Program-made: the position numbers and the translations under genes
The notes under the pieces: generated by a model
Told to the model about the DNA's origin: nothing
Database searches by the model: none
Seen by the model: the letters and a program-made list of their open reading frames with translations, nothing else
Shown: piece after piece, positions 1 to 8,145 of the stretch
Numbering within the stretch: position 1 is the stretch's first letter
Layout of the letters: every line of letters starts with the position of its first letter
Assembly: GCF_000161455.1 (NCBI RefSeq)
Contig: NZ_CM000745.1
Location: 2,804,594-2,843,081, forward strand
From: Bacillus pseudomycoides DSM 12442
GTDB lineage: Bacteria > Bacillota > Bacilli > Bacillales > Bacillaceae_G
Reading direction: 5' to 3'
DNA length: 38,488 bases

Positions 1-28
1 TATGGACGGCTTATTGTATTTTTTGCTT

Positions 29-219
29 AGCGTGGGGTTTTTCCAAAACGCTGGCGGTACCCCATGCCAATCAAGCTAATATTTTGAAGTGCCCCCAAAA
101 CGAAAATTTTATTATTTTACAGTTATTTATGAGAATTCAACTCATTTTCTTCGTTTTGGGGTATTTGCTTTTCTTAACTTGATGGCGATGGGGTACCGCC
201 CCACATCCATCAACTTAAG
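29..219. repeat. Intergenic element of stacked hairpins (bcr-like)
   Basis: Three inverted repeats are packed together. AGCGT/ACGCT pairs at 29-52. GGCGGTACCCCATGCC-type sequence at 53-75 pairs with CTTGATGGCGATGGGGTACC-type sequence at 178-200, enclosing a CCCCAAAACGAA/TTCGTTTTGGGG stem (93-104 with 150-161). The right arm can instead pair with 201-219 (CTTAA...TTAAG ends at 173 and 219), so two exclusive folds exist. No reading frame is present. The layout resembles the non-coding mobile bcr repeats of the B. cereus group; the family assignment is from memory of their style and not from an alignment. Confidence 0.6.
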
Positions 220-305
220 GATTTAGACTATTTTTGAAGTTAAAAGCACGTTACTATTCTCTTATGTTAATGAGAAAGGGTCACGTTCTTTTTATGAATA
301 TGCGC

Positions 306-341
306 CAAAAACACCCTTCTAAACTTAGAAAGGTGTTTTTG
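306..341. terminator. Bidirectional terminator downstream of yuzF
   Basis: The stem ACACCCTTCT/AGAAAGGTGT is flanked by A5 on the left and T5 on the right, so it can stop transcripts from either side. It lies just beyond the stop of the minus-strand gene ending at 360. Confidence 0.75.
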
Positions 342-359
342 ACTATTTAAATTCATTAA

Positions 360-617
360 TTACTCTGGCGTAAACCACACAATCTGCTGAATTCGTACAA
401 ATACCGGCACTTCTTTTTCTTCTAATACAAGATGATCTGGCTTCACACTTCTCAAAGTTCCATTTACACTTCCCCGAATTGTTTCCACTACAATTCTTTT
501 CCCAACGATAGATTGCAATGTTTGTATAACATATGGATCAACAAGTGCAACCACATCACCACTTATCTCATAACCATCTCGAAAATAACCGAACACATCT
601 TCGTATGAATAGTACAT
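360..617 (-). CDS. yuzF: YuzF-like DUF2642 protein
   Basis: This 85-residue soluble protein has the DUF2642 pattern: a tyrosine-rich N-terminus (MYYSYEDVFG), the segment VVALVDPYVIQTLQS (residues 22-36), a GKRIVVET strand and a C-terminal FVRIQQIVWF motif. The fold is probably a small Sm/LSM-like beta barrel, but no function is established. The ATG is preceded by AGGAGGG with 5-nt spacing, which fixes the start. It stands alone between two terminators, facing away from bshB2. The family call is by recognition of the sequence pattern. Confidence 0.75.
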   Translation of the reverse strand: MYYSYEDVFGYFRDGYEISGDVVALVDPYVIQTLQSIVGKRIVVETIRGSVNGTLRSVKPDHLVLEEKEVPVFVRIQQIVWFTPE

Positions 618-686
618 ATGGCCCTCCTCTTTTCAAGATTTGCTGTAGTGTATGTGGCCTGCATTCAAGAAGTACCTATCTAACAG

Positions 687-718
687 AAAAAGCGATACCA
701 CAATGTGACATCGCTTTT
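687..718. terminator. Terminator of the yojF-bshB2 operon
   Basis: AAAAGCGAT and ATCGCTTTT form a stem around a loop that also holds CACA/TGTG. T tracts on both sides make it bidirectional. It lies 35 nt past the bshB2 stop. Confidence 0.75.
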
Positions 719-752
719 GTATGTATGGAAGACTAGCAGAAAATTCTCTAGC

Positions 753-1415
753 CTATTCCCATTTATAAGTCCAAAATTGTTCAATTTGTAACCATTTTAA
801 TGTTGCAGCATCTTTGTTTTGCAGCTTTACTTCCGTTTCTTCTAACATCGCTTCTGTTTGTGAACGATGCGCACGTAAAGCTGCTAATTTTTGTTCGAAG
901 GCTTCACTAATGTTGTTGACAACATCTGGTTCACCTAATACTTCCTCACGATTTTTTGTAATCGCAACTGCATGAATGACCGGACGTGTTTCTTTTGGCA
1001 TACGTGAGACTGCACGAACGGTAGCACGGCCGAATGCATCATGATCTGGATGAACACCGTGCTCTGGATAGAATGTAATAATTCGTGATGGCTGTACATC
1101 GCGAATGACTGTTTCAATTTTATCTGCTACAAAATCTACATCTTCAAATTCTAATGTTTTATCGTGGAAACCAAGCATTCTTAAATCTTCAATGCCCATT
1201 GCTTCGCACGCATCTTTTAATTCCTTTTCACGGATATTTGGAATCGTTTCGCGATTGGCAAAAACGTTCTTACCCATATTGCGTCCCATTTGTCCAAGCG
1301 TCCCGCACGCATATGTTACAGGTACTCCTTGCTTTCTTAATAAACTAATTGTTCCTCCTGCTGCAAATGATTCATCATCTGGATGCGGAAATACAACAAG
1401 CACATGTCTTTCCAT
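753..1415 (-). CDS. bshB2: Bacillithiol biosynthesis deacetylase BshB2
   Basis: This 220-residue LmbE/PIG-L family zinc hydrolase removes the acetyl group from GlcNAc-malate to give GlcN-malate, the second step of bacillithiol synthesis in the cytoplasm. The metal-binding motif PHPDDE lies at residues 10-15 and the second metal motif HPDH at 122-125, both intact. The length is normal for the family. The ATG has AGGAGGGG 5 nt upstream. It is the second gene of a two-gene operon, 15 nt after yojF, and its ribosome binding site overlaps the end of yojF, so the two are probably translated together. BshB2 is partly redundant with BshB1, which is not in this window. B. subtilis has the same pair (YojF-YojG). 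Confidence 0.92.
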   Translation of the reverse strand: MERHVLVVFPHPDDESFAAGGTISLLRKQGVPVTYACGTLGQMGRNMGKNVFANRETIPNIREKELKDACEAMGIEDLRMLGFHDKTLEFEDVDFVADKIETVIRDVQPSRIITFYPEHGVHPDHDAFGRATVRAVSRMPKETRPVIHAVAITKNREEVLGEPDVVNNISEAFEQKLAALRAHRSQTEAMLEETEVKLQNKDAATLKWLQIEQFWTYKWE

Positions 1416-1430
1416 ACTTTCCCCTCCTTT

Positions 1431-1781
1431 TTATTTAAATGGTGTTAAGCTTAACTCAAGTGCTACAGCTAAGCGCCCTTTATTATCATGTCCCGCTAGT
1501 AACAGACGATCTTGCTCGTCTACTTCCCAATGCGTAATACCTTCAGCATATACCCAGCCATGGTCCATTTTGAGACCAACTCGGTATGGATTTGTTCCTG
1601 TTATTTTCCCTCGTTCAAAACGAATAATCGCATTTCGAATGAACGCTCCGACTGTCATCATTTTTTCATTAAAATGTGAAGCGTATGCTCCATTTGTCGT
1701 TTCTAAATGAATATATACATCTTTATTTACAAAACGTTCGATTTCATGTTGAATAACAGCACTATCTTTTACTATTTCCAT
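1431..1781 (-). CDS. yojF: YojF, DUF1806 partner of BshB2
   Basis: This 116-residue soluble protein matches YojF (DUF1806). It has a VNKDVYIHLETTNG segment near the N-terminus, GLKMDHGWVYAEG near residues 68-80 and HWEVDEQDRLLLAGHD after that. The molecular role is not known to me; its constant position just upstream of bshB2 suggests a link to bacillithiol metabolism (inference). The start ATG is preceded by AGAGGTGA at a normal distance. The 190-bp gap upstream is shared with the divergent permease. Confidence 0.85.
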   Translation of the reverse strand: MEIVKDSAVIQHEIERFVNKDVYIHLETTNGAYASHFNEKMMTVGAFIRNAIIRFERGKITGTNPYRVGLKMDHGWVYAEGITHWEVDEQDRLLLAGHDNKGRLAVALELSLTPFK

Positions 1782-1962
1782 CGGATTTCACCTCTTTAAA
1801 CCATTTTACGCAAAAACAATGTAAATTGCTATCTCTATAATAGAGGACATTACTTACTTTGCATAATAATTTGTATTTTATTTTTTAATTTTTAATACGA
1901 GATATGAAATTTTACTATTCCCTCACTATCCATAAATAGTTTTCTTTCTTTTTTGAATTTGC

Positions 1963-1968
1963 TACAAT
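1963..1968 (+). promoter_or_regulatory. Candidate -10 box (TACAAT) of the permease gene
   Basis: TACAAT lies so that transcription would begin near 1975, immediately at the in-frame ATG at 1976. That ATG would be at the very 5' end of the message with no ribosome binding site, which argues for the downstream start at 2027. The -35 region (near 1940) is poor. Confidence 0.4.
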
Positions 1969-2026
1969 AGAGTTTATGCGGAGGGATATATTTCGACAAT
2001 TTAATACATATTTTAAAGAAGGTGAC

Positions 2027-3355
2027 ATGTTGGAACATTCAGCACATGAAGTAGCAAATTGGCAATATTATTTTGCAATCGCCGTATTTTTAGTAACATA
2101 CGGATTTATTATTTCTGAGAAATTGAACCGTGCTGTAATTGCACTGTTCGGTGCTGCCATAATGATTATTTTTGGCATTGTAGACTTACATACTGCCTTT
2201 ACATCGCATATCCAATGGGAGACCATTACCCTTTTAATTGGAATGATGATTCTCGTACATATTACGAGTCAATCTGGTGTATTTGAATATGTAGCCATTA
2301 AAGCAGCAAAAGCAGCGGGCGGAAAGCCCATTCGAATTTTATTATTTTTATCCCTATTAACCGCAGTCGGCTCTGCATTTTTAGATAACGTAACAACCGT
2401 TTTATTAATCGTTCCTGTTACACTATCTATCACACGCATTTTAAAGGTACAACCTGTTCCTTATTTGATTTCTGAAGTATTATTTTCAAATATTGGTGGT
2501 ACTGCGACATTAATTGGTGATCCTCCAAACATAATGATTGGATCTGCTAATAAACACCTAGATTTCAATGCCTTTTTACTTAATTTAACGCCAATTGTAC
2601 TTATCATTTCTATTGTTACATTAGGCATTATTTATCTTATGTATCGTAACAAATTAAAAACAACATCTGAACAAATTGCCAAGCTTATGGCACTAAATGA
2701 AAAAGACTATATTCGTGACCGAAGCTTACTCCTAAAATCGCTTTCCATTTTAGGTTTGACAATTCTCGGGTTTGTTCTTCATTCAATTATTCATGTAGAT
2801 GCGGCAGTTATCGCGATGACCGGTGCAACGCTCCTCATGCTAATTGGTGTGAAACAACATGAATTAGAAGATGTATTTGCTCATGTAGAATGGGTAACAA
2901 TTTTCTTCTTCGCTGGATTATTTATTCTTGTTGGTGGTTTAATTGATATCGGACTTATTTCATCTCTGGCAAAAGAAGTGATTGATATAACAAATGGTGA
3001 TATCGGTTTTGCAGCGATTCTTATCTTATGGGTATCAGGGGCAGCATCAGCTACTATTGATAATATTCCATTTGTCGCAACGATGATTCCACTGATTCAA
3101 GATTTAGCATCAGGACTTGGACTTTCTGTTGATTCTCCTCAAATTGAAGTACTATGGTGGGCATTATCACTTGGTGCTTGCTTAGGAGGAAATGGAACAT
3201 TAATTGGTGCTTCTGCAAACGTAGTTGTTGCCGGTATTGCTAACCGCGAAGGACACGGATTTTCTTACCTTGATTTCTTAAAAATTGGCTTACCCTTAAC
3301 AATCATTGCATTATTATTATCACATGCTTATATATATTTACGTTATTTAATGTAA
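2027..3355 (+). CDS. ArsB/NhaD-type ion transporter
   Basis: This integral membrane permease of about 442 residues has roughly 11-12 membrane segments. It belongs to the ion transporter superfamily that includes ArsB, NhaD and SLC13. Each half carries the family hairpin motif: GGTATLIGDPPN at about residues 157-168 and GGNGTLIGASANV at about 386-398. It probably moves an anion or exchanges ions across the cytoplasmic membrane; the substrate cannot be read from the sequence, and no ars genes are adjacent. The start at 2027 follows AAGAAGGTGA. An in-frame ATG at 1976 would add 17 hydrophilic residues but has no ribosome binding site and sits at the predicted transcription start. Confidence 0.85.
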   Translation: MLEHSAHEVANWQYYFAIAVFLVTYGFIISEKLNRAVIALFGAAIMIIFGIVDLHTAFTSHIQWETITLLIGMMILVHITSQSGVFEYVAIKAAKAAGGKPIRILLFLSLLTAVGSAFLDNVTTVLLIVPVTLSITRILKVQPVPYLISEVLFSNIGGTATLIGDPPNIMIGSANKHLDFNAFLLNLTPIVLIISIVTLGIIYLMYRNKLKTTSEQIAKLMALNEKDYIRDRSLLLKSLSILGLTILGFVLHSIIHVDAAVIAMTGATLLMLIGVKQHELEDVFAHVEWVTIFFFAGLFILVGGLIDIGLISSLAKEVIDITNGDIGFAAILILWVSGAASATIDNIPFVATMIPLIQDLASGLGLSVDSPQIEVLWWALSLGACLGGNGTLIGASANVVVAGIANREGHGFSYLDFLKIGLPLTIIALLLSHAYIYLRYLM

Positions 3356-3389
3356 AAAGGTTTGCAGCAATTTGCTGCAAACCTTTTTA
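3353..3389. terminator. Bidirectional terminator between convergent genes
   Basis: AAAAAGGTTTGCAGCA and TGCTGCAAACCTTTTT form an almost perfect 16-bp stem with a 4-nt loop. It serves both the permease and the minus-strand gene that ends at 3390. Confidence 0.9.
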
Positions 3390-3617
3390 TCACCAAAATA
3401 TCCCAATGATTGCCAATGCACCTAAAATCATACCACCAATTTGTCCAACGATTGTTGGTGATAATTGAACCCCTTTTCTTACTTCAACAACCGGCTTTTC
3501 ATGCCTAAGCTGCTGAACTTCACTTTGTAGCTGATGTACACTACCATGTAATTCTTTTACAAGTTCTTTTAATTCGGCTATCTCTTCATTTACTGGTTTT
3601 GGTTTTTCTAAATTCAT
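3390..3617 (-). CDS. Small coiled-coil protein with one membrane anchor
   Basis: The product is 75 residues from the ATG at 3617, which is preceded by AAGGAG with 9-nt spacing; an upstream in-frame start at 3644 has no such site. Residues 8-42 form a heptad-like coiled coil (EEIAELKELVKELHGSVHQL onward). The C-terminal 22 residues (IVGQIGGMILGALAIIGIFW) are one membrane helix. This is a tail-anchored layout facing the cytoplasm. I do not recognise a named family. It stands alone. Confidence 0.65.
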   Translation of the reverse strand: MNLEKPKPVNEEIAELKELVKELHGSVHQLQSEVQQLRHEKPVVEVRKGVQLSPTIVGQIGGMILGALAIIGIFW

Positions 3618-3789
3618 CTGACACGACTCCTTATTCCAATCCATATACTGTAAAATTTCGACACGAATTATTCTTTATCCTGCAAAACACATGCATGTTA
3701 TTGAATGTATTTATAGCAATATTTTCATTCATAATAAACATCAATTGGTTAATTTTATATGTTACAACACCATATGCTATGAAAAAATT

Positions 3790-3855
3790 GAAACTTTAAT
3801 CAGTAAGGTTTCTTTCTTCCCCCACTAATTACTATCCCGCAAATAGCGGGATAAA
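3790..3855. repeat. Short copy of a palindromic repeat, also a terminator
   Basis: ACTTTAATCAGT is followed by CCCCCACTAATTA and then the perfect hairpin ATCCCGC-aaata-GCGGGAT (3834-3852). The same ends occur in a longer element at 28935-29085, so this looks like an internally deleted copy. It lies at the 3' end of the acetyltransferase gene and can act as its terminator. Confidence 0.55.
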
Positions 3856-4416
3856 TTATTCTAGCATGGCTATCCATTCATTTCGCAATATACCCATTAT
3901 GATGCGATCAAAGCTCTTCCCATCTCGCTGAACAGCTTCTCTCATACTTCCCTCCACCTTAAATCCAACCTTTTTATATACTTCAATTGCCGATTTATTA
4001 TATGAAATAACATCGAGACCTACACGATGTAAGTTTAATTCGTAAAAAGCATATTTCAGAATAAGGCGTAATCCTTCCGTACCATATCCCTTACCTCTAT
4101 AATTTTTATCACCTATACCAATTGCTAGCAAGCCAGCTCTATTATTCCACTCTATGCTATGAAGTGCCACAAAGCCAATTAAACTATCATCTTGAATCGT
4201 TCTTAGCATAAAAGAAACACTATTTGACTTTTTCCCTATTAATAGCTCATTTTCCTTTATTTCATGTAAAGATTGTAGAATCGCTATATCCGTATCTACA
4301 TTTCTTAAATACTCACTATCCTCTTGCCAAATAGCCATTTGTTCAATATCTTCAGCTCTGATTGCTGATAACTTAATATTTTCACCTAGAAAAAGATTGT
4401 TCAATTTCGTGTTCAT
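3856..4416 (-). CDS. RimJ/RimL-type GNAT N-acetyltransferase
   Basis: This 186-residue cytoplasmic acetyltransferase has a GNAT fold. The acetyl-CoA loop is seen in the segment IGIGDKNYRGKGYGTEGLRL (R-G-K-G-Y-G, the Q/RxxGxG/A motif). The C-terminal part ALEVYKKVGF-like sequence (here AIEVYKKVGFKVEG) is the usual beta-bulge region of RimJ-like enzymes. Its substrate, a protein N-terminus or a small amine, is not predictable. The start chosen is the ATG at 4416, which follows AAGGGGG at about 8 nt; an in-frame TTG at 4437 lies upstream but has no ribosome site. Monocistronic. Confidence 0.85.
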   Translation of the reverse strand: MNTKLNNLFLGENIKLSAIRAEDIEQMAIWQEDSEYLRNVDTDIAILQSLHEIKENELLIGKKSNSVSFMLRTIQDDSLIGFVALHSIEWNNRAGLLAIGIGDKNYRGKGYGTEGLRLILKYAFYELNLHRVGLDVISYNKSAIEVYKKVGFKVEGSMREAVQRDGKSFDRIIMGILRNEWIAMLE

Positions 4417-4749
4417 TTCAAAAATCCCCCTTTTCAATTATGGGGATAGCTCTGTAGTTTATCAGGACTATCTATCCCCTTGTTCCATAGTCTTCAGTAA
4501 TGATGGGATATTTACAATAAGCGATAACATTGGCACAGCTCCTTTTCATATGATTACATTCATTTTATACTTTTCGAATTATTCATTCAACTTACTTTTT
4601 AGTTCTTCCCTTGATGGATGTATGATTAATATTCACTACTTTATCCTTGTATTTTTAACTATTGACTTTTTATTCTAAAGATTTATAGTATAGTAAGTTT
4701 CCATCCTGTTTTTTCAGAAAACTAACTCACATGTAAGAAAGGAGAAACA
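4417..4749. other. Divergent intergenic region
   Basis: About 330 bp of AT-rich DNA separates the acetyltransferase from the DUF817 gene. I find no supported gene. The right end holds the candidate promoter described separately. Confidence 0.6.
4662..4689 (+). promoter_or_regulatory. Candidate sigma-A promoter of the DUF817 gene
   Basis: TTGACT (4662-4667) and TATAGT (4684-4689) are 16 bp apart. A second possible -10, TAGTAT, gives 18 bp. The ribosome site AAGGAG follows about 50 nt later. Confidence 0.55.
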
Positions 4750-5529
4750 ATGTTTTATATCAAACAACTTCTTTTCTTTGCTTATCAACAAGCTTTATCT
4801 TGTATTTTCCCTGTCGTTATTTTTGTAACACTTGCTCTGTCAAAATTCATTTCAATCCCAGGACTCTATCGTTATGATTTTATCCTTATCGTATGCCTTC
4901 TTATGCAATACATCATGTACAAAACGGGTATGGAAACAAAAGATGAGCTGAAAGTAATTGCTGTTTTTCATCTCATCGGGCTCCTACTAGAAATATATAA
5001 AGTTCACTTCGGTTCATGGAGTTACCCTGAAGAAGCATATTCAAAAATCTTTGGTGTCCCACTTTATAGCGGATTTATGTATGCTAGTGTTGCTAGTTAT
5101 ATATGCCAAGCATGGAGAAGGTTGCATTTGCAAATGCATAGGTGGCCCAAGGCGATGTGGACTGTACCTTTAGGGGCTATGATCTATTTGAATTTTTTTA
5201 CACACCATTTTGTATATGACTTTCGCTGGGTTTTAACTGCCCTTTTATTTATTGTTTTCTTTCGAACGTTTGTTCAATTTTCAGTGCAGAACGTTACATA
5301 TACAATGCCGCTTGTTCTCTCGTTTTTCCTTATTGGATTTTTTATTTGGATTGCAGAAAACATCGCTACTTTCTTCGGAGCATGGCAATATCCAAATCAA
5401 CGAGAAGCGTGGAGCCTTGTTCACATTGGAAAGATTAGTTCGTGGTTTTTACTCGTTGTCATTAGCATCATGATTGTCGCTCAGCTTAAACATTTGAAAG
5501 AACATAAAAACAAGCCAACTTCCATATAG
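4750..5529 (+). CDS. DUF817 integral membrane protein (YoaT-like)
   Basis: This 259-residue protein has about seven membrane helices and several conserved aromatic/charged segments of the DUF817 family: EIYKVHFGSWSYPE near residue 81, FTHHFVYDFRW near residue 140 and NIATFFGAWQYPNQ near residue 208. The two GSW/GAW-Y-P motifs are similar and may mark an internal duplication. B. subtilis YoaT is, to my memory, in the same family. The function is unknown. The start follows AAGAAAGGAGAAACA, a strong ribosome site. It is monocistronic and ends at a terminator shared with the convergent LysR gene. Confidence 0.8.
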   Translation: MFYIKQLLFFAYQQALSCIFPVVIFVTLALSKFISIPGLYRYDFILIVCLLMQYIMYKTGMETKDELKVIAVFHLIGLLLEIYKVHFGSWSYPEEAYSKIFGVPLYSGFMYASVASYICQAWRRLHLQMHRWPKAMWTVPLGAMIYLNFFTHHFVYDFRWVLTALLFIVFFRTFVQFSVQNVTYTMPLVLSFFLIGFFIWIAENIATFFGAWQYPNQREAWSLVHIGKISSWFLLVVISIMIVAQLKHLKEHKNKPTSI

Positions 5530-5542
5530 AAAGTTGACTTGT
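5509..5542. terminator. Terminator between DUF817 gene and lysR
   Basis: AACAAGCCAACTT and AAGTTGACTTGTT form a 13-bp stem with one mismatch. The T tract on the plus side is interrupted, so strength is uncertain. Confidence 0.65.
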
Positions 5543-5548
5543 TCTATT

Positions 5549-6439
5549 TTACTTTTCTATTGACACTCTTGTTACCTCTATAAATTGCTGTAATGGCGCA
5601 GTGATCCATTTATCTTTATGCCAAGCAATTTGTGTAAAAATAGGAGAAATTGTATTCTCTAAGACTAACTCTTTCATTGTACCCTGTTGTATATCTTTTT
5701 CTACTACCATTGCTGGTAAAATTGCTATGCCTAAGCCCGCAATTACACATTGCTTAATTGCTTCCACACTAACAAACTCAATTTTATTTACAGGATATAC
5801 GTCTTCTGCACGGAATAGTTCTTCAAATATAGTACGATAGGAACAACCAAGCTCTGTTAATAAAAGTGTTTCACTTTCAAAATCCTTTGTAGAAATTATA
5901 GATTTCTCAAGTAAAGGATGATTAGGAAATACTACTATTTTTAATTTTTCTCGAACCAACGACTCTACATGTAAAGCATCTTCTGCTTTACATTCATCTA
6001 AAATAAAGGCTAAATCTAATTTTCCTTCCATCAGTTTCTCCTTCACATCTTCATTCGAATGAGCAGGCTTAAATATAAGTTTTATTTGAGGAAATTGCGT
6101 CTTAAACTCTTTTAAAATTGAAGGAAGCCTATATGTACATTGACTTTCTTGAGCACCAATAACTAGCGTACCGGATATTTCTTCATCACCTTTCAGAGCC
6201 ATTTTTGCTTCATGACTTAGCGCAATCATTTTATCCGCATATAGTTGAAACTTTCTTCCCGCTTCAGTCAAAAAGAGACGTTTCCCCAATCGTTCGAATA
6301 GTGGTGTGCCAAGCTCAGTTTCCAATGCTTTTATTTGAGCAGTCACACTCGATTGAGCAAAATTTAATTTCTTTGCAGTCTGCGTAAAATTCAAATTTTC
6401 CGCAGCGGTTTTAAATGTAATTAATTGTTTTATTTCCAA
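5549..6439 (-). CDS. LysR-type transcriptional regulator
   Basis: The protein has about 296 residues. The N-terminal winged helix-turn-helix is clear (LITFKTAAENLNFTQTAKKL then AQSSVTAQIKALE), followed by the linker helix and a substrate-binding domain from about residue 90. A conserved cysteine in the segment ELGCSYRTIFEELF could sense an electrophile (inference). The best start is the TTG at 6439, which gives MEIKQLITF and has GAGGG 7 nt upstream; the ATG at 6445 would sit almost on top of that ribosome site. It is divergent from a quinone oxidoreductase and probably controls that gene and itself through the palindrome at 6455-6475. Confidence 0.88.
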   Translation of the reverse strand: MEIKQLITFKTAAENLNFTQTAKKLNFAQSSVTAQIKALETELGTPLFERLGKRLFLTEAGRKFQLYADKMIALSHEAKMALKGDEEISGTLVIGAQESQCTYRLPSILKEFKTQFPQIKLIFKPAHSNEDVKEKLMEGKLDLAFILDECKAEDALHVESLVREKLKIVVFPNHPLLEKSIISTKDFESETLLLTELGCSYRTIFEELFRAEDVYPVNKIEFVSVEAIKQCVIAGLGIAILPAMVVEKDIQQGTMKELVLENTISPIFTQIAWHKDKWITAPLQQFIEVTRVSIEK

Positions 6440-6454
6440 TATCATTCCCTCTTT

Positions 6455-6475
6455 TCAATCGATATTTCCGATTGA
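6455..6475. promoter_or_regulatory. LysR operator (ATC-N9-GAT palindrome)
   Basis: TCAATCG-atatttc-CGATTGA has perfect 7-bp arms. Inside it is ATC-N9-GAT (6458-6472), a form of the T-N11-A box that LysR proteins bind. It is centred at 6465, about 65 bp before the expected start of the quinone oxidoreductase message, which is the usual recognition-site position. It also lies just upstream of the lysR ribosome site, which suits autorepression. Confidence 0.7.
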
Positions 6476-6494
6476 TTTCATCGAAATAATCCGC

Positions 6495-6523
6495 TTTTCC
6501 TATTGATATATGTATTGTATGAT
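6495..6523 (+). promoter_or_regulatory. Candidate promoter of the quinone oxidoreductase gene
   Basis: TATGAT (6518-6523) is a fair -10 box; the matching -35 (TTTTCC, 6495-6500) is poor. A weak -35 is expected if LysR activates the promoter. Confidence 0.45.
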
Positions 6524-6576
6524 AAGAACCATTAACAAACAATATTCATGCACCTTACAAATTGGAGGTATTCCAT

Positions 6577-7542
6577 ATGAAAGCACTTTGTTTCAAGGAA
6601 TTCGGAAATACTGATGTATTAAAATATCAAGAAGTGTCAGACCCAATTATAAATCCAAATGAAATTCTTGTTCGCACAAAAGCAATCGGCTTAAATTTTG
6701 CTGATATATATAGACGTAGGGGTGACTATCATCTCGCTGGTAAACCACCTTATATATTAGGGTATGAAGGCTCAGGAATTGTAGAGCAAATTGGTGCTGA
6801 AGTTACCGATGTTACTATCGGAGACCGCATTGCATTTGCTGATGTACCATTCGCAAATGCAGAGTTAGTAGCCGTTCCAAAAGAAAAAGCGATTCCACTC
6901 CCAAACTCTATTTCCTTTGAGACAGCGTCTTCCGTTTTATTACAAGGGTTAACAGCGCATTACTTAACACAAGACAGCTATAAAGTAAAAGCTGGTGATT
7001 TTGTTTTAGTTCACGCGGCTGCTGGAGGAGTTGGTCAACTTCTCATTCAAATGATAAAAATGAGAGATGCGCAAGTAATTGGCCTTACTTCATCTAAAGA
7101 AAAAGCAGAAGCAGCCTATTCAGCTGGAGCGGACCGCGTATTTTTATATTCAGAATCATGGCATGAAGAAATACTACAAGTCACAAAAGGACATGGTGTA
7201 GATGTTGTGTACGAATCAATAGGTTCTACATTAGAAGAAAGCTTTAAAGCCACAAAAATCGGTGGTACCGTCGTATTTTACGGAATGGCCGGTGGTGATC
7301 CTGCTCCTGTTGATCCGCAAATGTTGATGGATACTTCAAAAACATTGACTGGCGGAGATCTTTGGAACGTACTCACAACGTATGAAGAACGCAAAAACCG
7401 TTCAAGCCAACTATTTGCTTGGATTACTGCTGGAAAATTAAATATCCAAACTCCAACAACTTTCGCTTTAGAAAACGGTGCTGAAGCACATCGATTATTG
7501 GAAAGTCGAAAAAGTACAGGGAAAATTTTATTGATACCATGA
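6577..7542 (+). CDS. NADPH:quinone oxidoreductase (zeta-crystallin type)
   Basis: This 321-residue zinc-free medium-chain dehydrogenase/reductase reduces quinones or enones with NADPH in the cytoplasm. The N-terminal GroES-like domain has GLNFADIYRRRGDY and the YEGSG segment. The Rossmann domain has HAAAGGVGQLLIQM (A-x-x-G-x-x-G dinucleotide motif). The catalytic zinc ligands of alcohol dehydrogenases are absent, as in the QOR family. The start is the ATG at 6577, after GGAGGT with 7-nt spacing; an in-frame TTG at 6562 overlaps that site. The divergent LysR gene suggests induction by a quinone or similar electrophile (inference). Confidence 0.9.
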   Translation: MKALCFKEFGNTDVLKYQEVSDPIINPNEILVRTKAIGLNFADIYRRRGDYHLAGKPPYILGYEGSGIVEQIGAEVTDVTIGDRIAFADVPFANAELVAVPKEKAIPLPNSISFETASSVLLQGLTAHYLTQDSYKVKAGDFVLVHAAAGGVGQLLIQMIKMRDAQVIGLTSSKEKAEAAYSAGADRVFLYSESWHEEILQVTKGHGVDVVYESIGSTLEESFKATKIGGTVVFYGMAGGDPAPVDPQMLMDTSKTLTGGDLWNVLTTYEERKNRSSQLFAWITAGKLNIQTPTTFALENGAEAHRLLESRKSTGKILLIP

Positions 7543-7568
7543 TAATTTCCACTTAAAAATCAGAATAA

Positions 7569-7604
7569 AAAAGATAGCTAGAAGGTTTCTTCTAGCTATC
7601 TTTT
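7569..7604. terminator. Bidirectional terminator
   Basis: AAAAGATAGCTAGAAG and CTTCTAGCTATCTTTT form a perfect 16-bp stem with a 4-nt loop between the convergent oxidoreductase and acetyltransferase genes. Confidence 0.9.
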
Positions 7605-7611
7605 ATCCGTT

Positions 7612-8139
7612 CTATTCAGAAAAGGCTTCCGAATATTGTACTATCCCTTGTATATTTTGAAGAGCATTCTCCGTTAATTCCATTGCCATAAACACCTCGT
7701 CTGGCACCTCAAATGGCGCACATATATTCCATATGCTAGCTGGTTTAAAATCGAATTTCGGATAATAATCTTTATGCCCCAACACAATTACAGAATGATA
7801 CCCAAGCTCTTTTGCTTTTCTTAATACATGAGAAATCAACAGACTTCCAATCCCCTTTTTCTGGCAGTCTGGTACAACAGATACTGGAGCAAGAGCTAAC
7901 GACTCTACAGATGTATCACCATCTACTATTTTAACTTTAGATAATAGAACGTGACCAACAACTTCCTTATCTACCGCCACTAATGATAACTCTGGAATAA
8001 ACGCATCACATTTTCTGATACGATTTACAAGTTCGTGCTCTTTCTGATCGCTAAATGCTTCATTTAAAAATGCTTGTTTTACAACCTCTTCTGCCCCGTT
8101 ATAATCTTTCTCAAGTTCTTGTCTAATCTTTATATTCAC
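7612..8139 (-). CDS. YhbS-like GNAT N-acetyltransferase
   Basis: This 175-residue predicted acetyltransferase (COG3153 type) has the acetyl-CoA motif VVPDCQKKGIGSLLISHVL (Q-K-K-G-I-G) at about residues 89-107. The sequence VIVLGHKDYYPKFDFKPA after it is typical of the YhbS group. The start is a GTG at 8139, six nt after the stop of the MutS2-like gene; its ribosome site GAGG lies inside the last codons of that gene, so translation is probably coupled. The substrate is unknown. Confidence 0.85.
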   Translation of the reverse strand: MNIKIRQELEKDYNGAEEVVKQAFLNEAFSDQKEHELVNRIRKCDAFIPELSLVAVDKEVVGHVLLSKVKIVDGDTSVESLALAPVSVVPDCQKKGIGSLLISHVLRKAKELGYHSVIVLGHKDYYPKFDFKPASIWNICAPFEVPDEVFMAMELTENALQNIQGIVQYSEAFSE

Positions 8140-8145
8140 AGCATC

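Noticed and set aside
533..736. Plus-strand open frame of 67 codons overlapping yuzF
   Set aside because: It runs antisense to yuzF and through its terminator, with no ribosome site.
1105..1710. 201-codon plus-strand frame across yojF and bshB2
   Set aside because: It is a mirror of two well-supported genes and has no recognisable product.
3599..3799. Small plus-strand frame opposite the coiled-coil gene
   Set aside because: No ribosome site; half of it is antisense to a better gene.
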